Of a DNA stretch of 64,000 bases, positions 18,028-26,019 are shown one piece after another (position 1 is the first letter of the stretch; every line of letters starts with the position of its first letter). The translations under genes were made by a program, and so were the position numbers. A model generated the notes under the pieces. That model saw only the letters and a program-made list of their open reading frames with translations, was not told where the DNA came from and searched no databases. This stretch comes from CAVQRB01 sp963715055. Lineage in GTDB: Bacteria > Pseudomonadota > Alphaproteobacteria > Rhodobacterales > Rhodobacteraceae. The stretch spans positions 1-64,000 of the forward strand of contig CAVQRB010000011.1 in assembly GCA_963715055.1 (NCBI GenBank). Reading direction: 5' to 3'.

Positions 18028-18206
18028 TGCCTCGTCATCCTTTTCCCAAGGGCGAGGCAGCTACCGGCGTATGGTATTGATCATCCCACCGTGGACCGCG
18101 ATCGCCCAGGCCCGGCAAACTCCGCCGGACATAAGTGTCCCAATGGAGGGAAAATCGCAGTCAACTTGGGCAAGATTAGGGCTTAATCCGCCCAATTGTT
18201 GGATAT

Positions 18207-18674
18207 CTAGACACAATAGCCGCGATATTCGCGGCTTTGTGGTCGTTCAGTTTTTTCGGGAAGAGGTTGGGAGTGAAGAATAGAGCCCTGAGGCTCTATT
18301 CTGTTGTCGCTTCGTCCACGGTCGCCCGCTTGCACTGCCGAGCCGATATAATCGCGGTAGACGACCGCCGCATATTTTCCGTCGAGACGCCCGTCGCAAT
18401 AGACACGGTAAACCGGATTTGCCGGTGTGCTCTCCGGGTCGAGCACCACAACCGGATCACCAAGGGTGGTACCGGCCTTGCCGGCGTATCTGCCGGACCC
18501 GAAGGCACCGGTATTGGTGCAGGTCTGTGCAACAAGGTTCTGCACAGTCGCATTGCCGAACCCGCCGGTATCGTCGAGTTCGTAGCCCGCGGGCCTGTCG
18601 CAGGCGGCAAGGGCGAGCGCCCCGATCATCAGGAGACCGGCGGATTGCGCGTTGCGTATTCTCAGCTGTGTCAT
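18207..18674 (-). CDS. Small lipoprotein of the tad locus; C-terminal end doubtful
   Basis: The frame gives 155 residues. The signal ends in the lipobox LAAC (Cys25), followed by DRPAGYELDDTGGFGNAT, and a motif DGKYAAVVYRDYIGSAV near 105-121. It starts 5 nt after the rcpA stop with GGAG 7 nt ahead, in the position where CpaD- or OmpA-type lipoproteins sit in related loci; the OmpA peptidoglycan-binding core is absent. The last 30 residues (IEPQGSILHSQ to the stop) run through two perfect hairpins (18277-18302 and 18218-18236), which is unusual for coding sequence. In another frame a stop (TAG) falls inside the first hairpin at 18296, so the true end may be there after an unnoticed frameshift. 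Confidence 0.65.
   Translation of the reverse strand: MTQLRIRNAQSAGLLMIGALALAACDRPAGYELDDTGGFGNATVQNLVAQTCTNTGAFGSGRYAGKAGTTLGDPVVVLDPESTPANPVYRVYCDGRLDGKYAAVVYRDYIGSAVQAGDRGRSDNRIEPQGSILHSQPLPEKTERPQSREYRGYCV
18277..18302 (-). terminator. Strong hairpin at the end of the rcpA-lipoprotein block
   Basis: AGAATAGAGCC (18277-18287) pairs perfectly with GGCTCTATTCT (18292-18302) around a CTGA loop. On the minus strand no T run follows directly. The position, before the 179-nt gap ahead of tadZ, suggests a terminator or mRNA-stabilising hairpin. A second perfect hairpin AGCCGCGA/TCGCGGCT lies at 18218-18236. Confidence 0.5.
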
Positions 18675-18678
18675 CTGA

Positions 18679-20115
18679 TCACTCCATCACATAGCCGTAG
18701 GAACCGCTGAAGTCCTGCTTGGCGACTTCACCGGCAGCACCCTTTAAGGGCCGCTTGGGATCCTGTGTGACCCGGCCGAAGAGGAAGAGATCCTTCTCCG
18801 ACGGCGGGACGATCCGGTCCGTCGGCAGGGCAAGCGCCTCGCCACGGGTCGGCGTCACGAGATGGGCGGTGACGATGATCACGAGCTCGGTCTGGCTGCG
18901 CTGGTATTCCGCGCTGCGGAAGAGCGCACCGAGCACCGGGATGTCACCGAGCCAGGGTACCTGCGACGTCGCGTCATTGAAGTCGTCCTGCAGCAGGCCG
19001 GCGATGGCGAAGCTTTCGCCGTCACGCATCTCCACCGTGGTCGAGGTTTCTCGCCGGGTGAAGGCGTCGATCTGGAAACCGCCGCCGAGCGTCGCGCCAT
19101 TCGCAGGATCGAGCGAGGAGACCGCCGCCGAGAGTTGCAGGTTGATCAGATCGCCGTCGACGACCCTCGGCACGAAGTTGAGCTCGATCCCGAAGGGTTT
19201 GAACTCCACGCTGATCTCGCCTTCATCCTGTGCGACCGGCACGGGATATTCGCCGCCGGCGAGGAAATTCGCCTCCTGGCCGGAGAGGGCGACGAGGTTC
19301 GGCTCCGCAAGGAACCGGACCGCGCCTTTCTGTTCGAGCGCTTCCAGCAGGATGCCCACCTGCGTGGAGCCGATGTTGAAGCCGAAGGTCACGGCACCGC
19401 CATCGCCACCGGTCGGAACACCGCCGCCGATGATGCCACCGACGCCGCCCGGCAGGAGGCCGGTGCCAGTTGCCGCGGATCCGCCGGCTGTGCTGCCCAC
19501 GGCATTCCGGGCCGCCAGCGAGGCACTGAGCGATTTCGAAACGGTCCGGTTCATTTCCGCGAAGCGCACTTTCAGCATGACTTGCTGGACGCCGCCCACG
19601 CTCATCAGGTTCGAGACGCGGTCGGGCGCATATCTTTGCGCCAGTTCAAGCGCCTTGCTCAGCTTCTGGCTGCTCGAGACCGTGCCCGAGAGGACGATCC
19701 CGTCATTCGCGGTCCGCACTTCGACATTCTCGCCGGGCAGGATCTGCTGCAGGCGTTCCTTGAACTCGGTCACGTCGGGTGCGACGCGCACATCGACATT
19801 GGTGATCAACTGTCCGGTCGCGTCCAGAAGCGTCAGCGTCGTCATCCCGGGCGTCTTGCCCAGCACATAGATGCTGCGATCCGAGAGCGAGGAGATATCG
19901 GCGATGCCGGGGTTCGCGATGCTCAGCTCCGCGAAGGGTATCTCGCTTTCCACGACAACCGCACGGTTCATCGGCACATCGAGCGCCTTGTTGGTGCCTT
20001 TTGCCACCACGCGCAATGTATCGGCCTTGGCGGGGGCCGGTGACATAAGTGCCAACGAACTCACGCTCAGTGTCAGCCCCAGGAGGGCCGCCTTCAAAAT
20101 TCCATCGATTTTCAT
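18679..20115 (-). CDS. rcpA: Tad outer-membrane secretin RcpA/CpaC
   Basis: The 478-residue protein has a signal peptide (to about residue 31), a pilus/BON-like N-terminal region (ALDVPMNRAVVVESEIPFAE and IVLSGTVSSSQKLSKAL), a Gly/Ser-rich linker near 205-240 and the secretin domain from about 250 (LLEALEQKGAVRFLAEPNLV, IELNFVPRV, LVIIVTAHLVTP). It forms the outer-membrane channel for the Flp pilus. It starts after a likely terminator at 20254-20291, so it probably has its own promoter in 20116-20253. It is followed 4 nt later by the small lipoprotein. Confidence 0.94.
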   Translation of the reverse strand: MKIDGILKAALLGLTLSVSSLALMSPAPAKADTLRVVAKGTNKALDVPMNRAVVVESEIPFAELSIANPGIADISSLSDRSIYVLGKTPGMTTLTLLDATGQLITNVDVRVAPDVTEFKERLQQILPGENVEVRTANDGIVLSGTVSSSQKLSKALELAQRYAPDRVSNLMSVGGVQQVMLKVRFAEMNRTVSKSLSASLAARNAVGSTAGGSAATGTGLLPGGVGGIIGGGVPTGGDGGAVTFGFNIGSTQVGILLEALEQKGAVRFLAEPNLVALSGQEANFLAGGEYPVPVAQDEGEISVEFKPFGIELNFVPRVVDGDLINLQLSAAVSSLDPANGATLGGGFQIDAFTRRETSTTVEMRDGESFAIAGLLQDDFNDATSQVPWLGDIPVLGALFRSAEYQRSQTELVIIVTAHLVTPTRGEALALPTDRIVPPSEKDLFLFGRVTQDPKRPLKGAAGEVAKQDFSGSYGYVME

Positions 20116-20253
20116 GTGACCTGCCCTTTTTGATCACTGCTCATTTACGTCGGGTCTTGATGCCCGGATGGAGGCACTCTGCGTCGGTTTTGGTTTTTTT
20201 GCAAGAATCAATGGGTTCTGGCGCAGTGTTTATGTGGATAAATGGCAACACGT

Positions 20254-20291
20254 AAAAATGGAAGCGGGCCCCGCGAAGGTCGTGGGGCCCG
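20254..20291 (-). terminator. Terminator after rcpC
   Basis: CGGGCCCC (20265-20272) pairs with GGGGCCCG (20284-20291), extendable by three pairs including one G-U. On the minus strand a T5 run (20254-20258) follows 6 nt later. It lies just beyond the rebuilt rcpC stop at 20312, which supports that stop as the true end of the gene. Confidence 0.7.
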
Positions 20292-20311
20292 TCTAACGAA
20301 TTGGTTTCGTT

Positions 20312-21148
20312 TCAGTTTGTGCAAGGGATCGGGATCGAGACGACCTCTGCGCCACGGCGGGTCCGGATGGCAGCAGGTGCGCTCCGCGGGTGCGGCCTGA
20401 ACGGGTGCCGCGACCTCAAGACCGAGAAGCGAGACCTGATCGACCTCGATATTGGAGACCACGGTGTCGTCGCCCGCGCCGACCAGCGACAGCGAAAGGT
20501 TCCCGGTGGACTGCGCCTGCGCGAGGGACGCGACCTGTACCGGCGTGGCCGCGACGGTCACGGTTCTTGCGATGCGGGCACCGTCGATCATGTCGTCGGT
20601 CTGGTCGACGGCGATCAGACTGATCGAGTCCTCGATCAGCTTGGTCACGTCGTTGCCATTGGCCTGGCCGGACCAGTAGATATCGACCCGGTCGCCTGGA
20701 CGCAGGAAGCCCGACACGCCGCTGGCCACGTCCACCTTGATCGCGAAGGCGCGCATGCCTTTTTCAAGGCGTGTCGTCAGACCGATGTCCTCGCCGGGGC
20801 CGGTGACCTTGACGTTCATGATCGCCTCGCCCTTCTCCATCGGACGGACGACCAACCTGGGCTTCTTGTTGTCTTCGGGAAAGAGTTCGCCAGATCGGTG
20901 AAGCTGCCTTCGGGAATAGCATCGAGGGGCCAGCGAACGACGCGCACGTCCTCTGCTTTCAGCGGCTCGCTGTAGTTCAGCGTGCGTGTTGCCACAAAGA
21001 CCTCGCCGGTCGGAACGATCTGACGTTCCCTCTCCTGAGCGGCGGCCAGTTCCTGTTGATAGGTGCCGATGTAGTTCTTCGCCATGTGCACTGCCCCACC
21101 GGCAAGTGCCAGTCCGGCCAGTAGGACCAATCCGAATACCATTCGCAT
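20312..21148 (-). pseudogene. rcpC: Tad pilus protein RcpC/CpaB, two 1-nt frameshifts
   Basis: Three frames together give a normal RcpC/CpaB protein. The first part (21148 to about 20891) has an N-terminal membrane helix (MRMVFGLVLLAGLALAGGAV) and the SAF domain start EVFVATRTLNYSEPLKAEDV. The second part continues as GELFPEDNKKPRLVVRPMEK through the SAF/RcpC core, for example GMRAFAIKVDVASGVSGFLR. The third ends in IRTRRGAEVVSIPIPCTN at 20312. One base appears to be missing at 20890-20891 (CC where CCC is expected) and one extra near 20371-20374. The rebuilt end lies just before a terminator. Two clean indels in a gene needed for an otherwise intact locus suggest sequence errors; real loss would disable pilus assembly. 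Confidence 0.8.
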
Positions 21149-21282
21149 GATGTTACCTCATTTTCTGCAAGGCCCGACGCAGATCCGGCCAATTCTCAAA
21201 TGTTCTGCCAACAGATTGTGGCGATTTGGGGATCAACAGGTGTTCGCAGCACGGCTTTTACGCTTTTTCGAGACAATCAGAG

Positions 21283-21398
21283 TATAATTGTTCCATCGGT
21301 GCGCCTTCGACGAGTACGGATGACCGGCACACTGCGGGTGACGGCCTCGCCGGATGAAACGAGCCGCCTCATGCAGTGCACGGGCGGCTCGCTTTTTT
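21283..21398 (+). ncRNA. Possible plus-strand small RNA between flp1 and rcpC
   Basis: A perfect TATAAT (21283-21288) is followed about 70 nt later by an intrinsic terminator with a plus-strand T6 run. Together they would give an RNA of roughly 100 nt starting near 21295, antisense to nothing known and lying in the 271-nt gap between the minus-strand genes flp1 and rcpC. No good -35 element was found. The hairpin may instead serve the minus-strand flp transcript. Confidence 0.3.
21360..21398 (+). terminator. Hairpin with plus-strand T run, downstream of flp1
   Basis: CGAGCCGCC (21360-21368) pairs with GGCGGCTCG (21383-21391), followed by C and six T on the plus strand. Read on the minus strand it lies 29 nt after the flp1 stop but has only GTTT behind it. 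It could attenuate transcription between the abundant pilin genes and rcpC, or end a plus-strand RNA. Confidence 0.6.
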
Positions 21399-21419
21399 CA
21401 TGCCGGTGTTGTTGGTTGC

Positions 21420-21632
21420 CTACTCTGAGGACGGTCCACTTAGCGTGAGCCCGCCTCCTACAGGTTGACCTTCAAGGAAGGTCTTCGTGTTTTCGGTAAC
21501 CTCAGCGGACCCCCCCTTCAGTTCGACGACAAGCGCCGTCGCAAGTCCTACAACAGCAGCCGTCAAGACCACCCAGTCTACGGTAACAGCCCCGGCCTCG
21601 TCTTCCATGAAATTTTTCAGTTTCTGCAACAT
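21420..21632 (-). CDS. flp: Flp-family type IVb pilin (flp1)
   Basis: A 70-residue prepilin. The short leader MLQKLKNFMEDEAG ends in Gly, the expected TadV cleavage point, followed by AVTVDWVVLTAAVVGLATAL. Asp and Trp replace the Glu-Tyr of classical Flp pilins at positions 5-6 of the mature protein. The hydrophobic helix is followed by a Gly-rich tail (VGGGLTLSG). The ATG at 21632 is preferred over an upstream TTG because it gives the usual leader length. It is the second pilin gene, 115 nt after flp2. Confidence 0.88.
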   Translation of the reverse strand: MLQKLKNFMEDEAGAVTVDWVVLTAAVVGLATALVVELKGGSAEVTENTKTFLEGQPVGGGLTLSGPSSE

Positions 21633-21747
21633 GGGTATGACTTTCAACTAAGAACCTTTGATCGGTCCGGGTAACAACAGGGGCCGTGCTCAGATCAGTG
21701 AAAACGGCCCCCGGAACTCTCAGGCGTCCAAGGTTGGACTGTCGCTA

Positions 21748-21996
21748 TTATTCGGTAACGACTACTTCGCCGCCGCCGTCGCCTTCGCCACCAGCGCCGC
21801 CGCCAAGCGTCAGTCCGCCACCGACAGTCTGGCTTGTCAGGAAGGTCGAGGTGTTCGCGGTCAGGCCGGTCGCGCCGGTCTGGATGGACGAGTAGGCGGC
21901 GATCGCCAGGCCGACAACAGCAGCTGTCAGCACAACCCAGTCAACGGTGACTGCGCCGTCTTCGTCGTTACGGAAGTTTTTGATAAAGTTCATCAT
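21748..21996 (-). CDS. flp: Flp-family type IVb pilin (flp2)
   Basis: An 82-residue prepilin, probably the major one. The leader MMNFIKNFRNDEDG is followed by AVTVDWVVLTAAVVGLAIAA, identical to flp1 over its first 16 mature residues. The tail is very Gly-rich and acidic (TLGGGAGGEGDGGGEVVV). The start at 21996 has a strong site GGAGGG 8 nt upstream. It is the first gene of the tad locus and lies next to a 359-nt regulatory region containing several palindromes. Confidence 0.9.
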   Translation of the reverse strand: MMNFIKNFRNDEDGAVTVDWVVLTAAVVGLAIAAYSSIQTGATGLTANTSTFLTSQTVGGGLTLGGGAGGEGDGGGEVVVTE

Positions 21997-22129
21997 GGTA
22001 TGTCCCTCCAGAGGATCATTGGGTTTTAACGTACTAACCTTGCCGTCCTGGGTGGCCGTTTCTCTCGCTGTGGCCTGTCCGACTTGGTATGACGTTATAT
22101 AGCCAAGGGATTGGGGCATGAATTTGGCG

Positions 22130-22146
22130 GCAAATGTGACATTTGC
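22130..22146. promoter_or_regulatory. Perfect palindrome GCAAATG-TGA-CATTTGC ahead of flp2
   Basis: Two perfect 7-bp arms are separated by TGA. The site is 134 nt upstream of the flp2 start and 210 nt upstream of the divergent transglycosylase gene. Its size and symmetry fit a dimeric repressor or activator site. No regulator can be named from the sequence. Confidence 0.5.
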
Positions 22147-22173
22147 ATCGCGCCCTAAAAAAACTGCCAGAAA

Positions 22174-22187
22174 ATGGGTAAACCCAT
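22174..22187. promoter_or_regulatory. Palindrome ATGGGT-AA-ACCCAT with adjacent AT-rich dyad
   Basis: A perfect 6-bp inverted repeat with a 2-bp centre. It is followed at 22197-22214 by AATTAAA-AAAA-TTTAATT, a 7-bp dyad in the most AT-rich stretch of this region. Both lie between flp2 and the transglycosylase gene. TTAA pairs like those here resemble CtrA half-sites, but the spacing is 6 rather than 7. Confidence 0.4.
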
Positions 22188-22355
22188 GAATTTCATAATT
22201 AAAAAAATTTAATTTTGTTTACGGACGGTTAAGTCCGGGGCTGATTATGGCAATCGCGCCGCCTAAACGGCTCGGATTCTCTGGTTTCGCGACTCGAATT
22301 CTGCGATCATGCAAGTCAAAGCGCGAAAAAAGATAACAAAGCGTGAGCAGGTAAA

Positions 22356-23180
22356 ATGCGGAACATTCTGTTAACGGGCCTTCTGGCGTCCGTTTTGGTC
22401 ACCTCCGTCGCCGTGGCGGAGGTGCCGAAGGTCATGAACGATTTCAGCGCCAAACGAATCGGGGTGCCCAAACCCGGTCAGAAAAGGCTGAATATCCAGA
22501 TCGACCCGGAAGAGCAGGCGGCGGCGCTGAAGCCGAAGCCGCGTGTGCCGGTGATCGACCTGCCGCCGGCAGCAGAGACTTCCCCGGAAACCACGATTGG
22601 CAGCTACAGCTGGTTCTGGGACAGGATTTCGCCCTCCATGGCGCAATCCGGCCCCGGCAGGTTGCAGGTGGCGATGGATGTGATCACCGGGTCGGGGAAG
22701 ATCCCGCAACCACGGATGCAGCACATGCAGAGCATCGCCCAGGCAAATGGCGTGGATATCCTCAAATCGACAATCGGCACGCGGGTGTCGCCGGCGCTGG
22801 TGCTGGCGGTGATCTCGGTCGAATCGGCGGGCAGGAAGGATGCGGTCAGCCATGCGGGTGCACAGGGTCTGATGCAGCTCATGCCGGCCACGGCCGCGCG
22901 TTTCGGCGTCAAGAACAGCCTTGCTGCGACCGAGAACATCCTCGGCGGGGTCAAATACCTCGACTGGCTGATGCAGGAGTTCAACGGCGATCCGATCATG
23001 GTGCTCGCCGGCTACAACGCGGGCGAGGGGTCGGTGCGCAAATACGCGGGCGTTCCGCCTTTCGCGGAAACACGGGACTATGTGCCCAAGGTGCTGGCGG
23101 CGTTCCAGGTGGCGCGTGGCCTCTGCCGCACGCCGCCGGAACTGGTGACGGACGGCTGCGTCTTCGCGGCGCTCAACTAG
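22356..23180 (+). CDS. Exported lytic transglycosylase (SLT domain)
   Basis: A 274-residue periplasmic murein lytic transglycosylase. The signal peptide ends near residue 21 (VAVA-EVPK). The first 130 mature residues are a linker rich in Pro and Lys. The SLT domain (about 135-250) shows the catalytic Glu156 in VISVESAGRKD, the motif GAQGLMQLMPATA and LAGYNAGEGSV. It is divergent from flp2 and shares its regulatory region, so it may open the cell wall for pilus assembly; that link is inferred. Its stop overlaps the convergent GNAT stop. Confidence 0.92.
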   Translation: MRNILLTGLLASVLVTSVAVAEVPKVMNDFSAKRIGVPKPGQKRLNIQIDPEEQAAALKPKPRVPVIDLPPAAETSPETTIGSYSWFWDRISPSMAQSGPGRLQVAMDVITGSGKIPQPRMQHMQSIAQANGVDILKSTIGTRVSPALVLAVISVESAGRKDAVSHAGAQGLMQLMPATAARFGVKNSLAATENILGGVKYLDWLMQEFNGDPIMVLAGYNAGEGSVRKYAGVPPFAETRDYVPKVLAAFQVARGLCRTPPELVTDGCVFAALN

Positions 23181-23467
23181 ACCTGAAAGACGTCTGCCCA
23201 GTCCGGATGTTTGCGCCGCTGCGCGTTGACGAAAGGGCAAAGCGGCACGATCCTGAAACCGTCGCGCCGGGCATCGGCAACCAGTCGTTCTGCGAGTGCA
23301 AGGCCAGCGCCGGTGCCACGCAAGGCGTCCGGCACGTCGGTATGATCGGCGATTACCGTCTGTGGTGAGAGGATCGAGTAGGTGAGTTCCGCCTGCTGAC
23401 CGTCGAGCGAGAGAATATAGCGTCCCTTGGTACCCTCGACTTCACGCCGGATCTTGGCCTCAGACAA
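23177..23467 (-). CDS. Small GNAT-like N-acetyltransferase
   Basis: A 96-residue protein of the short GNAT group (COG2388 type). The acetyl-CoA loop appears as VPDALRGTGAGLALAERLV near 45-63, and PLCPFVNAQRRKHPDWADV is the typical C-terminus. It starts inside the last codons of scoB (8-nt overlap), so it is coupled to the sco operon. The substrate is unknown. Confidence 0.82.
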   Translation of the reverse strand: MSEAKIRREVEGTKGRYILSLDGQQAELTYSILSPQTVIADHTDVPDALRGTGAGLALAERLVADARRDGFRIVPLCPFVNAQRRKHPDWADVFQV

Positions 23468-24086
23468 TCGTGGCTTCCGTGGCGGCGCGCAGCTCCTGCT
23501 CGGTCACGCCCTCCGCGCATTCGACGATCCGCAGACCGCCCTCGACCACGTCAAGCACGCCGAGGTTGGTGATGATGCGGTCCACCACGCCCTTGCCGGT
23601 CAGCGGCAGGGTGCATGCGCGCAGAACCTTGCTCTCGCCGTGCTTGTTGGTGTGATCCATGACCACCACCACGCGGCCGACGCCTGCGACGAGGTCCATC
23701 GCCCCGCCCATGCCCTTCACGAGCTTGCCGGGGATCATCCAGTTCGCGAGGTCGCCGTTTTCGGCCACTTCCATCGCGCCGAGGATCGCCATGGCGATCT
23801 TGCCGCCCCGGATCATGCCGAAGCTCTGGGCGCTGTCGAAATAGGCGGTCTGCGGCAGTTCGGTGATGGTCTGCTTGCCGGCGTTGATCAGGTCCGCATC
23901 CTCGGTGCCCGCGATGGGGAAGGGGCCCATGCCGAGCATGCCGTTTTCCGATTGCAGCGTCACTTCGATCCCGTCGGGGATGTAGTTGCTCACAAGCGTC
24001 GGAATGCCGATCCCGAGGTTGACGTACCAGCCGTCCTCAAGTTCCTGCGCCGCGCGCGCGGCCATCTGGTTGCGATCCCAAGGCAT
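23460..24086 (-). CDS. scoB: 3-oxoacid (succinyl-CoA:acetoacetate) CoA-transferase subunit B
   Basis: The 208-residue beta subunit carries the catalytic Glu47 in LQSENGMLGMGPFP. The C-terminal motif VVDRIITNLGVLDV is typical. With subunit A it transfers CoA from succinyl-CoA to acetoacetate, allowing use of ketone bodies and PHB-derived acetoacetate. I start it at 24086 (MPWDRNQMAA), where AGGA sits 6 nt ahead; the frame is open 50 codons further into the LOV kinase gene but that part is antisense-like. It lies 8 nt after the LOV kinase gene that separates it from scoA. Confidence 0.95.
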   Translation of the reverse strand: MPWDRNQMAARAAQELEDGWYVNLGIGIPTLVSNYIPDGIEVTLQSENGMLGMGPFPIAGTEDADLINAGKQTITELPQTAYFDSAQSFGMIRGGKIAMAILGAMEVAENGDLANWMIPGKLVKGMGGAMDLVAGVGRVVVVMDHTNKHGESKVLRACTLPLTGKGVVDRIITNLGVLDVVEGGLRIVECAEGVTEQELRAATEATIV

Positions 24087-24094
24087 GTTTGGTC

Positions 24095-25147
24095 CTATTC
24101 TGTAACGGAGGCGCCCGCGGGCACGTCGATGGTGACAAAGCTGCCGGCGGCGCCACGCACGAGGTGCAGCGTACCCTCGAGCCCTTCGATCAGCCCGGTG
24201 ATGATGCGCCCGCCCACCGTGGAGGAGGCGGGCCATTGCATGTTCGTGGGGATGCCGATGCCATCGTCGGAGACGGTCAGGCGCAGGCCGCCTGCGCTCA
24301 GTTGCGACATGCGCACATCCACGAGCCCGTTGTCGAGCCGGTCGAAAGCGTGCTGGAAGGCGTTGGTCAGCAGTTCGGAGACCACGAGGCCCACCCGCGT
24401 CGCCACTTCGATGGGCACTTCCAGAGGTTCGATCTGCAGGTTCATTCGCACACCGGAGCGGCCTTCGATATGGGCAATGGCGCAGGCCAGCCGTGAGATG
24501 AAGCTGCCCATCTGGATCGAATCGCTGTTCGATTGCGTGTCGGAGAGCTTCATTTCCTCATAGAGCAGTTGCAGCGTCTCGATCCGGCGGCTCAGCGCCG
24601 CGTAATCGTCGGGGACGGAGGTGGCGATCGTCTGCTGGCGAATCATGCCGATGATCATCGACAGGTCCGATTTCACCCGATCCTGAACCTCCATCAGCTG
24701 TAAGTTGACCAACTCCGCACCCGGATCGCGCTCGTTGATCAGCAGTTCCTTCTGGATTCCCATGTAGTATTGTGTCCGCCCCTTGGAATCCGTGATCGGT
24801 GAAACGATGAGCCGGTTCATGAAGGGGGCACCGTTGGCGCGGTAGTTCAGGATGTCGACGGAAACTGTTTCATTGGCTTCGATGCCCTGCCGCAGCCGGT
24901 CCACCGCGGCCTTTTCGGTCTTCTCGCCTTGCAGGAAGCGGCAATTGCGCCCGATGCAGGCGCTGCGCGCGTAGCCCGTGGCCCGGGTGAAGGCCTGGTT
25001 TACGTAGACGATGGGGTTGTCTTCAATATTGGGGTTGGTGATCAGCATCGACACTTTCGCCCGGGCGAAGCCTTCGAAGCCGGATACTTCGAAGTGACCG
25101 TCGGGGTCGTTCAGGGGGTCGTCGAGCTGGATTCCGATGTCTGCCAT
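24095..25147 (-). CDS. LOV-domain sensor kinase of the HisKA_2 type, lacking the phosphoacceptor His
   Basis: A 350-residue cytoplasmic photosensor. The LOV domain (about 20-135) has the flavin-adduct motif GRNCRFLQG with Cys69 and the later Gln132 in MGIQKEL. The dimerisation region aligns with HisKA_2: LMEVQDRVKSDLSMI at 151-165 corresponds to a canonical HHRVKNNL box, but the phosphorylated His is Asp156. The ATPase domain is present (VVSELLTNAFQHAF, VSDDGIGIP). It lies between scoA (10-nt gap) and scoB (8-nt gap) in one operon. The start at 25147 gives the full LOV domain. The missing His argues against ordinary autophosphorylation. Blue-light sensing is supported; the output is unknown. 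Confidence 0.88.
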   Translation of the reverse strand: MADIGIQLDDPLNDPDGHFEVSGFEGFARAKVSMLITNPNIEDNPIVYVNQAFTRATGYARSACIGRNCRFLQGEKTEKAAVDRLRQGIEANETVSVDILNYRANGAPFMNRLIVSPITDSKGRTQYYMGIQKELLINERDPGAELVNLQLMEVQDRVKSDLSMIIGMIRQQTIATSVPDDYAALSRRIETLQLLYEEMKLSDTQSNSDSIQMGSFISRLACAIAHIEGRSGVRMNLQIEPLEVPIEVATRVGLVVSELLTNAFQHAFDRLDNGLVDVRMSQLSAGGLRLTVSDDGIGIPTNMQWPASSTVGGRIITGLIEGLEGTLHLVRGAAGSFVTIDVPAGASVTE

Positions 25148-25157
25148 GGCTCGACAC

Positions 25158-25853
<696 letters not shown>

Positions 25854-26019
25854 TTTGCTTCCTTGACCTGGCTGGCTGACCAAAGTTTCGTTCGTCGAGC
25901 GGGACCAACCGTCATCCGGCACCCCGTTCAGATCTGTTGCATGTTGCAGTATACCGACGCCGCAGGGACACGCAAACCACTTTGGCGCGCTGAGCGCGGG
26001 ATTTGTACCGGCGGCATCG

